Shown here in pieces: positions 43,226 through 51,231 of a stretch of 53,777 bases of DNA. The stretch is from Planctomycetota bacterium (GTDB lineage: Bacteria; Planctomycetota; SZUA-567), in assembly GCA_031261425.1 (NCBI GenBank), contig JAISJR010000103.1, positions 1 through 53,777 of the forward strand, in the 5' to 3' direction. Made by a program: the position numbers and the translations under genes. Under the pieces are notes generated by a model, which did no database searches, was not told where the DNA came from, and saw only the letters and a program-made list of their open reading frames with translations. Each line of letters opens with the position of its first letter. Positions within the stretch are counted from its first letter, which is position 1.

Positions 43226-44047
43226 ATGCCGGAACTTCCAGAGGTGGAAACCATCACGCGGGCGTTGCGCCGCGCCGTCGTCGGGCGGATACTGACGCGG
43301 TTTTACGGTTACGCCGAAAAATTGCGGCAACCGTTGGACGCCGCGACCATTAACCGGTCGGCGAAAAACCGGTCGATTGTCGCCGTCGCGCGTCGCGCCA
43401 AATTCATCGTGCTGACGCTCGACAACGGCGCCGCCGTCGTCATTCATTTAGGGATGACCGGCTCGTTGCGCATCGATAAAAAAGCGGAACCGCGCCGCGC
43501 GCACGACCACGCCGTTTTTGCGTTGGACAACGGCGAAAAATTGGTCTATAACGACCCGCGCAAATTCGGTTTGATAAAATTTTGTGCGACGGACGCGGAA
43601 CTAAAAGCCCTGCTCGGCAAACTCGCCGTCGAGCCGCTTTCGGCACCGTTCACGCCCGCGTATTTGGCGGCGAAAAACGCGCGCGCCGCCACGCCGATAA
43701 AAACGCAAATTATGAAGCAGGAAATTGTCGTGGGCGTCGGCAACATTTACGCCAGCGAGGCGTTGCATCGCGCCGGCATCGCGCCGGAGCGTCCGGCGAA
43801 ATCGTTGTCCGCCGCCGAAACCGCCGCCGTCGTCGCCGCCATTAAGGAAGTGTTGAAAGAGTCGATTAAACACGGCGGCACGACGATTAGCGATTACCGG
43901 CAATTGAGCGGCAGGGAGGGAAATTTCACGCGCCGGTTGCGCGTCTATGACCGCGCCGGTCTGGACTGCCGGCATTGCGGCGGGAAAATCCGCAAAATCA
44001 CGCAAGCCGGACGGTCAACGTATTTTTGCGAAAAATGCCAAATTTAG
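43226..44047 (+). CDS. mutM: Formamidopyrimidine-DNA glycosylase
   Basis: 273 residues starting PELPEVETI, whose Pro2 is the catalytic nucleophile and Glu3 the general acid. LGMTGSLRI, NDPRKFGLIKF and NIYASEALHRAGI are conserved, and the C-terminal zinc finger CRHCGGKI...YFCEKC is complete. It removes 8-oxoguanine and ring-opened purines and cuts the strand. GAAAGGGA precedes the ATG. It follows rarA by one heptad element, so the two repair genes may be expressed together. Confidence 0.97.
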   Translation: MPELPEVETITRALRRAVVGRILTRFYGYAEKLRQPLDAATINRSAKNRSIVAVARRAKFIVLTLDNGAAVVIHLGMTGSLRIDKKAEPRRAHDHAVFALDNGEKLVYNDPRKFGLIKFCATDAELKALLGKLAVEPLSAPFTPAYLAAKNARAATPIKTQIMKQEIVVGVGNIYASEALHRAGIAPERPAKSLSAAETAAVVAAIKEVLKESIKHGGTTISDYRQLSGREGNFTRRLRVYDRAGLDCRHCGGKIRKITQAGRSTYFCEKCQI

Positions 44048-44142
44048 AGAGCAGAGTTGAGAGTTGAGCAGAGGTTGCGCTTCGCGCGTCTTAAAATAAA
44101 ACTCCGCTCTCTCAACTCTAAACTCTCAACTCTAAACTTTTT
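44047..44142. repeat. Heptad element, GAGAGTT/TAGAGTT-type arms
   Basis: AGAGTTG units, reverse core GCAGAGGTTGCGCTTCGCGCG, TTAAAATAAAACTCC, then CTCAACT/CTAAACT units. It begins at the mutM stop. Confidence 0.92.
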
Positions 44143-44165
44143 CCCTAAACCGAAAGGACAAAACT

Positions 44166-44387
44166 ATGCCCCTCTACGAATATGTTTGCGACGATTGCGG
44201 CGAAAAATTTGAAGTGTTGACGGCGCGCGGCGCGCGCGTGGCGTGCGAAAAATGCGGCGGCAAAAAAGTTACCAAAGCGTTCAGCACTTTCGCCACCGCC
44301 ACCGCCGCCGCCGCGCCGGCTTGCGCCGACAGTTGCCAAAATTTCTCGGCAAGCGGCTGTTGCGGCGGACATTGCCACCACCATTAA
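44166..44387 (+). CDS. FmdB-family zinc ribbon protein
   Basis: 73 residues. MPLYEYVCDDCGEKFEVL and CEKCGGKKVTKAFSTF make the usual FmdB zinc ribbon (two CxxC). The Ala-rich middle and the Cys/His tail (CCGGHCHHH) are typical variable ends. Function in the family is unsettled (putative regulatory protein). CGAAAGGAC precedes the ATG. Confidence 0.9.
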   Translation: MPLYEYVCDDCGEKFEVLTARGARVACEKCGGKKVTKAFSTFATATAAAAPACADSCQNFSASGCCGGHCHHH

Positions 44388-44464
44388 CCGCCGGTTTCGG
44401 TAACGGCAGTCCGCCGCGCTTCGGTTAAGTCCGTCAGATAACAATCGAAAACGGAAGGCGTTTT

Positions 44465-45058
44465 ATGAATGTAAATTGTTTGCTATTTAATGATTTTGAA
44501 ACGTTAGACCTCTTCGGACCCGTTGAAGTGTTCGGCAAGGTGGAAGAGTATAGTATAAAATACTATTCAATGAATGGCGGCAATATAATAAGCAAACAAA
44601 GTGCATCCATAAACACTGAAAATGCCGACACTATGGGTTCAGGCGGTATTTTGTTAATACCCGGCGGCAAGGGAACAAGAACATTGGTCAATGATAATGA
44701 GTTCCTCTCTAAATTAAAATGTATGGTGGAAAAATCTGCGTGGTGTTTAACGGTATGCACCGGAGCGGCTTTATTGGCAAAAACCGGACTATTGGACAAT
44801 TGTCAGGCGACAACCAATAAAATCGCCTTTGTCTGGGTAAAAAGTAAGGGCATAAAAGTAAATTGGCAAGATAAAGCCCGCTGGTGTGTGGACAAAAAGT
44901 ATTATACGTCATCGGGCATATCTGCCGGCATAGATATGAGCATTGGCTTTGTGTTTGACCGTTTCGGCGCGGAAAAAGCAAAAGAAATAACAAAGATGAT
45001 GGAATATGAGTGGGAAAACAATGCGGATAAGGACCCGTTTGTCGTAGGCGGAAATTGA
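44465..45058 (+). CDS. DJ-1/PfpI-family protein
   Basis: 197 residues. GGILLIPGGKGTRTLV and the nucleophile elbow WCLTVCTGAALLAKTGLLD (Cys near residue 100) place it in the DJ-1/PfpI family, closest in layout to the AraC-associated or isonitrile-hydratase-like group. Molecular activity cannot be told. Its codons are clearly A/T-rich (ATA, AAA and TTA are frequent), unlike neighbours, which suggests recent transfer. GGAAGGCG precedes the ATG, and a terminator follows. Confidence 0.88.
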   Translation: MNVNCLLFNDFETLDLFGPVEVFGKVEEYSIKYYSMNGGNIISKQSASINTENADTMGSGGILLIPGGKGTRTLVNDNEFLSKLKCMVEKSAWCLTVCTGAALLAKTGLLDNCQATTNKIAFVWVKSKGIKVNWQDKARWCVDKKYYTSSGISAGIDMSIGFVFDRFGAEKAKEITKMMEYEWENNADKDPFVVGGN

Positions 45059-45065
45059 AGTTGTA

Positions 45066-45104
45066 AAAAGAAACAGGCGCCCATAATGGGCGTCTGTTTT
45101 TATT
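45066..45104. terminator. Bidirectional terminator between convergent genes
   Basis: ACAGGCGCCCA / TGGGCGTCTGT hairpin with A and T tracts, between the DJ-1-like gene and vapC. Confidence 0.85.
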
Positions 45105-45524
45105 TTATCGCTGATTGTAAATGAGTTTCAGTCCGTAGCGGCGATAAAGCGGGAATTTGTTATCGCTACTGATGGTGGTCATTTTTTCGGTGATGCCTTG
45201 CGCGATAATCAGGCGGTCGCTAGGGTCATGGTGGTCTTTGACTAACGGCAATGCGCCGAAAGTCAGCAGATGTTCGGGTTGCACGTATTTGACGGTGAGA
45301 CGGAGGTCGTCAATCGACGCAAAAATATCGGCGGCGGTTTTCCAGCGAGCAAAACGCACCTTGCCGCACTGCCATAAATGCAAAACTTCCTTGACGCTTT
45401 CCGAACTGACATAGAGTAAATTTTCGTAATCGTCAAGGATGCCGAATACATTCTTGTCCAACATTTCTGCGTTGATGATGCGGAATAAAAAAATGTTAGT
45501 GTCAAGCAGATAGCGCTCACTCAT
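45105..45524 (-). CDS. vapC: PIN-domain toxin (VapC family)
   Basis: 139 residues. The acidic residues of the PIN active site are visible: Asp in YLLDTNIF, Glu in SSESVKEVLHL, Asp in DPSDRLIIAQG and ISSDNKFPLY. VapC toxins cut specific RNAs, commonly tRNAs. The start overlaps the stop of an antitoxin-like gene (ATGA), giving a standard toxin-antitoxin pair. Confidence 0.88.
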   Translation of the reverse strand: MSERYLLDTNIFLFRIINAEMLDKNVFGILDDYENLLYVSSESVKEVLHLWQCGKVRFARWKTAADIFASIDDLRLTVKYVQPEHLLTFGALPLVKDHHDPSDRLIIAQGITEKMTTISSDNKFPLYRRYGLKLIYNQR

Positions 45525-45688
45525 TTCATCACGGCTTTCATATCAACGATTGTTCCATAACAGTCGGGATGCGCCCGCAGATAGTCGGTAAAACGCCCGT
45601 GTTTTTCACCCTCGACCACCGGCGCGTCGGTCTTTGCCGTTTTTTTGGCGCTCCGCCCCGGATTTTTTTTTGCGACTTTAACTGCCAT
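45521..45688 (-). CDS. Antitoxin paired with the PIN toxin (VapB-like), copy 1
   Basis: 55 residues: a basic Lys/Ala-rich N-terminus (MAVKVAKKNPGRSAKKTAK), then GRFTDYLRAHPDCYGTIVDM and KAVMK. It overlaps vapC by 4 bp and has AGAGGTGATTT before the ATG. It does not show a recognisable AbrB or MetJ motif; the antitoxin role is inferred from the position, overlap and size. A nearly identical second copy lies just upstream. Confidence 0.7.
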   Translation of the reverse strand: MAVKVAKKNPGRSAKKTAKTDAPVVEGEKHGRFTDYLRAHPDCYGTIVDMKAVMK

Positions 45689-45735
45689 AAATCACCTCTC
45701 TTTTCAAAAATAAAAAATAAAGCGACCCGCTAATT

Positions 45736-45903
45736 TTATTTCATCACGGCTTTCATATCAACGATAGTCAGTTTGAAATCGGGATGCGCCCGCAGATAGT
45801 CGGTAAAACGCCCGTGTTTTTCACCCTCGACCACCGGCGCGTCGGTCTTTGCCGTTTTTTTGGCGTTCCGCCCCGGATTTTTCTTCGCGACTTTAACTGC
45901 CAT
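45736..45903 (-). CDS. Antitoxin-like protein, tandem copy 2
   Basis: 55 residues, differing from copy 1 in Asn13 for Ser and in FKL for CYG near residue 43, with the same ribosome site and upstream bases. It has no toxin of its own, since copy 1 follows. It probably arose by tandem duplication with a period of about 215 bp. Confidence 0.7.
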   Translation of the reverse strand: MAVKVAKKNPGRNAKKTAKTDAPVVEGEKHGRFTDYLRAHPDFKLTIVDMKAVMK

Positions 45904-45951
45904 AAATCACCTCTCTTTTCAAAAATAAAAAACAAGTAACACGCCTATTCT

Positions 45952-45979
45952 GTTTCATTACTGCTTCCATATCAACATC
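45952..45979 (-). pseudogene. Remnant of a third antitoxin copy
   Basis: Encodes VDMEAVMKQ in place of VDMKAVMK, the C-terminal end of the two upstream-identical copies. The rest is missing, replaced by the end of the gmd region. Confidence 0.5.
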
Positions 45980-45989
45980 GGCAAACCGC

Positions 45990-47069
45990 CTAAATCTCGT
46001 GCGTGGCGTTTTCCATGGAGACGACGGCGCGCCCCCAATGGTGCCAGTTGCCGTCGAAGCGTTCGGCGACGACTTTTTTGCCTTCGCCGGGGCAGGGCAA
46101 ACCTAATAATTCCAAATCCGCGTCCATCATTATTTGCACCAATTCGTGAAATTTGACGCGCGGTTGCCAGCCCAATTTTTCGCGGGCTTTACGCGGGTCG
46201 GCGAGCAAATAATCGACTTCCGTCGGACGAAAATACTTCGGGTCGATTTTCACGTAATCCTGATAATCCCGCCCGACGTAGCCGAACGCGGCGGACAAAA
46301 ATTCCCGAATGGTGTGCGCCTCGCCGGTGCCGATGACGTAATCGTCGGGATTATCCTGTTGCAAAATCAGCCACATACATTCGACAAATTCCGGCGCGTA
46401 ACCCCAGTCGCGCCGCGAGTCGATATTCCCCAAATACAGCGCCGTTTGCGCGCCGGCGACGATGTTGGCGACGGCGCGGGTGATTTTGCGGGTAACGAAC
46501 GTTTCGCCCCGCCGCGGCGATTCGTGGTTGAATAAAATCCCGTTGCTTGCGTGCATTTTATAGCCGTCGCGATAATTGCGGACGAGCCAGTAAGCGTAAA
46601 GTTTCGCGGCGGCGTAGGGGCTTTGCGGTTGAAGCGCCGTCGTTTCGCTTTGCGGCGGCAGGGCGCTCCCGAACAATTCGCTGGTGGACGCCTGATAAAA
46701 GCGCGTGTTAATGCCGGCGCGCCGGATGCTTTCGAGGAGGCGCACGACGCTGACGCCGGAAGCGTCGGCGGTGTATTCCGGCATATCGAACGACACGCGG
46801 ACGTGGCTTTGCGCGCCGAGATTGTAGATTTCGTCGGGTTGGACGTGGTAAATCACGTCGGTCAAACCGTCGTTGGTGGTCAAGTCGCCGTAGTGTAAAA
46901 ACAGGCGCGTTTTCTCGTGCGGGTCGCGATAAAGATGGTCGATGCGGCGCGTGTTGAACGAACTCGACCGGCGGATAATGCCGTGCACTTCATAGCCGCG
47001 GTCAAGCAAAAATTCGGTCAGATACGACCCGTCCTGTCCGGTAACGCCGGTGATGAGGGCTTTTTTCAT
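45990..47069 (-). CDS. gmd: GDP-mannose 4,6-dehydratase
   Basis: 359 residues. NAD(P)-binding [48 protein letters not shown], the catalytic Tyr/Lys in [13 protein letters not shown], and [24 protein letters not shown] are all typical. It makes GDP-4-keto-6-deoxymannose, a precursor of fucose, rhamnose-type or perosamine sugars for surface glycans. The epimerase partner is not adjacent. AGGAGTCC lies before the ATG. Confidence 0.96.
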   Translation of the reverse strand: MKKALITGVTGQDGSYLTEFLLDRGYEVHGIIRRSSSFNTRRIDHLYRDPHEKTRLFLHYGDLTTNDGLTDVIYHVQPDEIYNLGAQSHVRVSFDMPEYTADASGVSVVRLLESIRRAGINTRFYQASTSELFGSALPPQSETTALQPQSPYAAAKLYAYWLVRNYRDGYKMHASNGILFNHESPRRGETFVTRKITRAVANIVAGAQTALYLGNIDSRRDWGYAPEFVECMWLILQQDNPDDYVIGTGEAHTIREFLSAAFGYVGRDYQDYVKIDPKYFRPTEVDYLLADPRKAREKLGWQPRVKFHELVQIMMDADLELLGLPCPGEGKKVVAERFDGNWHHWGRAVVSMENATHEI

Positions 47070-47121
47070 TGGGGGACTCCTGTGAATTCAATAGAGTTGT
47101 TCGCTAACCATTCTAAGAACC

Positions 47122-47225
47122 TATCTGGTTATCAAAATTTAACCACCAAGGCGCACAAGTCGCCGAAGGTTGAAACGCGGACTTCGTGCGCCTTTTTCGC
47201 CTTGGTGGTAAATCTCTCAATCTTC
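47122..47225. repeat. Long imperfect palindrome, module B1 (copy 2)
   Basis: Same sequence as 8681-8783, with one or two changes (GCGCAC for GCGCGC). It is flanked by AACCTATC on the left and GATAGGTT at 47242-47249, so the whole lies in a larger inverted pair. Confidence 0.85.
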
Positions 47226-47255
47226 GATTCTGGTTATTCGGATAGGTTCTAAATG

Positions 47256-47400
47256 TATTGCCGTCGGCTTTAGCCGACGGTTTAAGGCGCAAAAATCAGT
47301 GGGTTTTAACCCTACATGGTTAGTGTTGTCGGGCTAAAGCCCACTAAAAGGCAAACTCGAATCCGTCGGTTAAAGCCGACGATTTAAGGCGTCGGTTACC
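47256..47400. repeat. Palindromic module B2 (copy 2) and related hairpins
   Basis: GCCGTCGGCTTTAGCCGACGG to CCCTACATGG (47256-47324) matches 8612-8678. Then come GGGCTAAAGCCC and TCGGTTAAAGCCGA hairpins. The order of B1 and B2 is reversed compared with the first site. No gene lies in 47070-47444. Confidence 0.8.
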
Positions 47401-47416
47401 GAACAGGTCAATCAAC

Positions 47417-47443
47417 GGGTCGAATTCGTAATTCGTAATTAAA
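47417..47443. repeat. Short AATTCGT-type heptad remnant
   Basis: GTCGAATTCGTAATTCGTAATTAAAATC before the stop of the CheX-like gene. Confidence 0.5.
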
Positions 47444-47444
47444 A

Positions 47445-48311
47445 TCACTGCCCCGTCGGCGCGAGGCACACCTGCAACGCGAACTCTTCGGTTTCGCCCT
47501 GAATGTTGAATAAGACGACGATGTTCGGCGTGCCTTGCCGGTGGGAAATTTCGTGTCCGGCGCCGGAGATGACCGAGGGAATGCTGATGTTGAAATGGTA
47601 TTTGGTTTTGGCGAGCGTCGCTTTCGCCTGTCCCGAAATCATATTGATAAGTTCGCCGACGCCGTCGCAAACTTCCGGCGTCAGTTCGGTCGGCGTTTCC
47701 GCCCCCAACATTTTGCCGACGAGAAAACACGCTTGTTTGGTGTGAAAACTCACCACCACCGACCCCATCGCCGCGCCGCCCAGCCCCATCACGCCGGAGA
47801 CCTCACCGAGCATTCGGTGGTCTTCTTTGAGGAATAATTTTTTGCGCACGATTTCCACGCCGCACATCGTTTGCAACACGTTGCGCGTCGCGTCGATGAA
47901 CGGGTTGATAAATTCGACGTTGACCGACTGGTGTTCTTTCGGCTTGAACGCCTCCGCCACGGCGCGCAACAGCGCCATCGGCTCGAACGGCTTATGCACG
48001 ACGCCGTTGGCGCCGGCTTTCATCGCCGAAAACGTGCCGCCGGCTTTCGCCTTGACGCACAACAGCAACACCGGCGTCGTCGCGCTTTTGGTTTTCACCG
48101 CCGCGACGATGCGCGTGGGCAATTGGTCGTCGGGAAATTCCCAATCGACCAGCACCATATCGCGACCTTTGTCGTCCGCCGACAACGCGGCGAGCGTGTC
48201 CTCGACGCCCGTGGTGTGCGCCGCGTCCGCGTTCTGCACCTTGGCGTTGACCAGGATATTTTTGACCAATCCGAAAGCGGTCTGGTTCGGCGAAGCCACG
48301 ATGATTTTCAT
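47445..48311 (-). CDS. Receiver-like domain fused to CheX-type chemotaxis phosphatase domain
   Basis: 288 residues. Residues 1-120 have the receiver fold: a central Asp in MVLVDWEFPDD and Lys in VVHKPFEP, but the acidic pair after strand 1 is replaced (MKIIVASPNQT), so phosphorylation is doubtful. Residues 130-288 match CheX: FINPFIDATRNVLQTMCG and the catalytic GVGELINMISGQAK (E..N). CheX removes phosphate from CheY. It lies next to cheY, in the same direction, separated by a heptad element. GAGGAAC precedes the ATG. Confidence 0.82.
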   Translation of the reverse strand: MKIIVASPNQTAFGLVKNILVNAKVQNADAAHTTGVEDTLAALSADDKGRDMVLVDWEFPDDQLPTRIVAAVKTKSATTPVLLLCVKAKAGGTFSAMKAGANGVVHKPFEPMALLRAVAEAFKPKEHQSVNVEFINPFIDATRNVLQTMCGVEIVRKKLFLKEDHRMLGEVSGVMGLGGAAMGSVVVSFHTKQACFLVGKMLGAETPTELTPEVCDGVGELINMISGQAKATLAKTKYHFNISIPSVISGAGHEISHRQGTPNIVVLFNIQGETEEFALQVCLAPTGQ

Positions 48312-48330
48312 TACGGTTCCTCTAAACGGC

Positions 48331-48449
48331 GGTTTAGAGTTAAGATTTGAGAGTTTAAAGTTAAGAGTTTAGCAAAGGAGTTATTTTTAAGAATGCGCGA
48401 AGCGCAACCTTTGCTCAACTCTCAACTCTCAACTCTCGACTCTCGACTC
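48331..48449. repeat. Heptad element, GAGAGTT/TAGAGTT-type arms
   Basis: TTAGAGTTAAGATTTGAGAG..., core GGAGTTATTTTTAAGAATGCGCGAAGCGCAACC, then CTCAACT/CTCGACT units up to the cheY stop. Confidence 0.9.
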
Positions 48450-48814
48450 TACTTAATGAACGGCGCGACTTTTTCCGACAGAATTTCCGGGGTGAACGGT
48501 TTGACGATGTAGTTGTTGGCGCCGGCTTTGATGGCGGTAACGACGTTGGTTTTTTCCGCTTCGGTGGTAACCATCACGGTCGGCAAGTCCTCTTTGGATT
48601 TGGTTTCGCGGACTTTTTTCAGGAAGTCGAGCCCGTTCATATTCGGCATATTCCAGTCGCTCAGAATCAACTTTACGTCGGGATTTTTTTCCAACACCGC
48701 GAGGGCTTCGACGCCGTCGCCGGCTTGGACGACATCCTCCTGCCCCACGGTTTTCAGCGTGTTGCAGATAATCCGGCGCATCGTGGAAGAATCGTCCACC
48801 ACAAGAATTTTCAT
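48449..48814 (-). CDS. cheY: Chemotaxis response regulator CheY
   Basis: 121 residues, a single receiver domain. VVDDSSTMRR (acidic pair), phospho-acceptor Asp in LILSDWNMPNMNG, Thr in VMVTTEAE and Lys in YIVKPFTP are all present and match CheY closely. Phospho-CheY binds the flagellar switch. AAGGAGTTATTAC precedes the ATG. The CheX-like gene downstream may dephosphorylate it. Confidence 0.93.
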   Translation of the reverse strand: MKILVVDDSSTMRRIICNTLKTVGQEDVVQAGDGVEALAVLEKNPDVKLILSDWNMPNMNGLDFLKKVRETKSKEDLPTVMVTTEAEKTNVVTAIKAGANNYIVKPFTPEILSEKVAPFIK

Positions 48815-48898
48815 AGTAATAACTCCTTTTTTGCAATTTCAAACACGGAAAATTAGCGACAAACGAAACGTATTTTGCGGGGCGGGGGGGCGGTTGTA

Positions 48899-49014
48899 AA
48901 GAGCAGAGTTTAGAGTTGAGAGTTGAAAGTTGAGAAGGTGGTTGCGCTTCGCGCGTCTTAAAAATAAAACTCCACCATCTAAACTCTCAATTCTTAACTC
49001 TAAACTCTGTTCTT
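48899..49014. repeat. Heptad element, GAGAGTT/TAGAGTT-type arms
   Basis: AGAGTTT/AGAGTTG units, reverse core GGTGGTTGCGCTTCGCGCG, TTAAAAATAAAACTCC, then CTAAACT/CTCAATT units up to the stop of metI. Confidence 0.9.
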
Positions 49015-49679
49015 TATTTTTCCCGTCGCCGCGCGAAGCGGCGCGTCAGGCGGTCGCCGGTGAACTGCACCGCTTGCACCGCCGCCATTAGCAGGACGAC
49101 CGTCGAGAGCATCACTTCCCATTGATAGCGTTGATAGCCGTAGCGGATGCCCAAATCGCCCAAGCCGCCGCCGCCCACCGCGCCCGCCATCGCCGAATAG
49201 GCAATCAGCGTAATCACCGTCAGCGTCATCATTTGCAACAGTCCGGGCAACGCCTCCGGCAACAACACGCGCCAAATAATTTGCCACGTCGTCGCGCCGA
49301 ACGATTGCGCCGCCTCGATAATCGTGTGCGGGACTTCCGCCAGCGCGGTTTCCGTCAGCCGCGCCACCAACACCGCCGCCGCCAACGTCAGCGGCACAAT
49401 CACCGCCGTCGGACCGATGGACGTGCGCACGAGAAAGCGCGTCAGCGGAATAATCGCGATGATGAAAATGATGAACGGCACCGAGCGCGTGGCGTTGACG
49501 ATAAAACCGAGTAACCCGTTAATCCACCGTTGCGGTTTGATATGTCCGCGCCGCGTGATGAGCAACAACACGCCGAGCGGCACGCCGATAATCGCCGCGA
49601 ACAACGACGACAGCGCCACGACGTAAAACGTCTCCCACGACGCCTGCCATAACAGCGTTGCCAATTTGGAAAAGTCCAT
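49014..49679 (-). CDS. metI: Methionine-type ABC transporter permease (MetI family)
   Basis: 221 residues with about five helices. WQASWETFYVVALSSLFAAIIGVPLGVLL, NATRSVPFIIFIIAIIPLTR and the EAA-like loop EAAQSFGATTWQIIWRVLLPEALPGLL are MetI signatures. The family takes up methionine with MetN ATPase and MetQ lipoprotein; neither is adjacent, so the substrate is inferred from the family alone. AGGAAGCGG precedes the ATG. Heptad elements flank both ends. Confidence 0.88.
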   Translation of the reverse strand: MDFSKLATLLWQASWETFYVVALSSLFAAIIGVPLGVLLLITRRGHIKPQRWINGLLGFIVNATRSVPFIIFIIAIIPLTRFLVRTSIGPTAVIVPLTLAAAVLVARLTETALAEVPHTIIEAAQSFGATTWQIIWRVLLPEALPGLLQMMTLTVITLIAYSAMAGAVGGGGLGDLGIRYGYQRYQWEVMLSTVVLLMAAVQAVQFTGDRLTRRFARRREK

Positions 49680-49699
49680 TGCCGCTTCCTTTTAAGACA

Positions 49700-49829
49700 A
49701 TTAAAAATTAACAATTCACAATTAACAATTGTAGAATTTGATTATCAGAATCGCTTCGCGAAATTTGAAAATAAAACTCCGATGCCGAAATTATGAATTG
49801 TTAATTGTTAATTGTGAATTGTTAATTGC
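49700..49829. repeat. Heptad element, AATTAAC-type arms
   Basis: AATTAAA/AATTAAC/AATTCAC units, core GAATTTGATTATCAGAATCGCTTCGCG and AAATTTGAAAATAAAACTCC, then AATTGTT/AATTGTG units. Confidence 0.9.
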
Positions 49830-49830
49830 G

Positions 49831-50838
49831 TTATTGCGCCGTCAGCACGTTGTAACTTTGGTGGATGAGTTCGAGGTGGCGGTTCATTTTTTCGGCGTTG
49901 GTTATGTCCGCCCAGTGCGCGAATAAATCGGCGTCCGCGCCGAGCGGCAACCGTCCGGGTTGCGCGTGAATTTCCAACATCAGCGTAATTTCCGCGTCGG
50001 CGCCGCAAAGCAATTGATTTAATTCCGCCGCGCCCGCCGGACCGAAAATGCCGCGCGTGAAATGGGACGCGCCCCAGCGAAACGGCAACGCCAGCGTTTG
50101 CAAATACGACAAATGGTCGCGAATCGGATACGGGCTTAATTTCGAGATGGGATGCGCGTCGTGCGCGTGAAAATGTAGGCGCGAAAAATGCGCGGCGAAA
50201 AAACGTTTGACATATTTGAACGCCAAACCGCGCGCCGCGCTCACCGCCGCCTGCACGCGGTCGATGTATTGCGCGAGCAACGCGAAATCCGGCGCCAACA
50301 CCGCCTGTCGCAATTCGCGGCAGGATTTTCTGATTAAGTCGCGGCAGTAATCGACGGCGATATGCCCGACATCCAAACACGGATAAACGCGCGGCGTTGG
50401 CGCCGCCGCCGTCAACATTTCTTCATACTCGTCAAAATCGCGCGTCGAAACATATTCAAAGAATAAATTCACCGGCGTCGCGTTCAGCGCCTTCGTCAAT
50501 TTGCCGAGCGCGGCGATAAACGCGCCGCTACGGTCGGGCGAATACGTTCGCTGGTCGTGCAAGGTAAAACCGTAAAGCCGCCGGTCGGCGGCACGGGCAA
50601 ATTCGACGACGGCGGCGCGATGTTCCGGCACGGTAATGTCGAGGTGATACGGCAGATGCGCGGTGTTGACGGGCGCGTCGGGCAGGTAATTGACGAGTTC
50701 GCGCAAGTGGTCGGGGTGCGCCGGATACGCCTCGGCGCCGAGACCGATTTGCGTGAAGCGGCGTTGCGCCAACTTCCATAGCGCCGCGTCGCCCTCGACC
50801 ATCGGCTTCATCATTCCCAAATATCGCGGGTTGGACAT
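49831..50838 (-). CDS. Xylose-isomerase-like TIM-barrel protein
   Basis: 335 residues. Segments YPCLDVGHIAVDYC, LHFHAHDAHPISKLSPYPI and TLMLEIHAQPG supply Asp/His/Glu residues of an AP-endonuclease-2/sugar-isomerase type metal site, and NLFFEYVSTRDFDEYEEML fits the middle strand. Such proteins isomerise sugars or, more rarely, act in other pathways; none can be chosen. AAGGGGACG stands before the ATG. Confidence 0.65.
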   Translation of the reverse strand: MSNPRYLGMMKPMVEGDAALWKLAQRRFTQIGLGAEAYPAHPDHLRELVNYLPDAPVNTAHLPYHLDITVPEHRAAVVEFARAADRRLYGFTLHDQRTYSPDRSGAFIAALGKLTKALNATPVNLFFEYVSTRDFDEYEEMLTAAAPTPRVYPCLDVGHIAVDYCRDLIRKSCRELRQAVLAPDFALLAQYIDRVQAAVSAARGLAFKYVKRFFAAHFSRLHFHAHDAHPISKLSPYPIRDHLSYLQTLALPFRWGASHFTRGIFGPAGAAELNQLLCGADAEITLMLEIHAQPGRLPLGADADLFAHWADITNAEKMNRHLELIHQSYNVLTAQ

Positions 50839-50889
50839 CGGCGTCCCCTTTTCTAATCGTAAATATGAGCGCTCGCTGTGAGGGCGATT

Positions 50890-51231
50890 TCAATTACGAA
50901 TTAAAAATTACGAATTACGAATGGAAAAACGCCCCGCAGGGGCGGCGCGTAACAGCCCAGCGCAACGCGCTGGGTAAAAAGTTGTCCATAAATTACGCGC
51001 CCTATAAGGGCAATGCAAAAATTTCCACTGCCCTTACAGGGCGGATTTTCCGGCAACGCTAACCCAGCCCGCCGGAAAATCGATACCGCCGATTTTCCTT
51101 TGGGCTGGGCTGTTACGCTCTGCCGCTTCGCGGCGAATTTACTAATTTCTACTGCCATTCGTAATTCGGAAAGCCCACTACCCTTCGCTTCGCTCGACAT
51201 CGTAAATTTTAATTATTAATTTGTAATTGTT
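50890..51231. repeat. Repeat-filled gap between the TIM-barrel and acyltransferase genes
   Basis: No gene. AATTACGAATTAAAAATTAC (50890-50921) and an inverted ATTCGTAATTCGG / TTTGTAATTG piece (51158-51231) flank palindromes CAGCGCAACGCGCTG, GCCCTATAAGGGC, GCCCTTACAGGGC, and a GGAAAGCCCACTACCC / TTCGCTTCGCTC motif similar to 3040-3076. Confidence 0.65.

Noticed and set aside
43226-44047. Nei/endonuclease VIII instead of MutM
   Set aside because: The LGMTGSLRI and NDPRKFG pattern and the zinc finger order fit formamidopyrimidine glycosylase.
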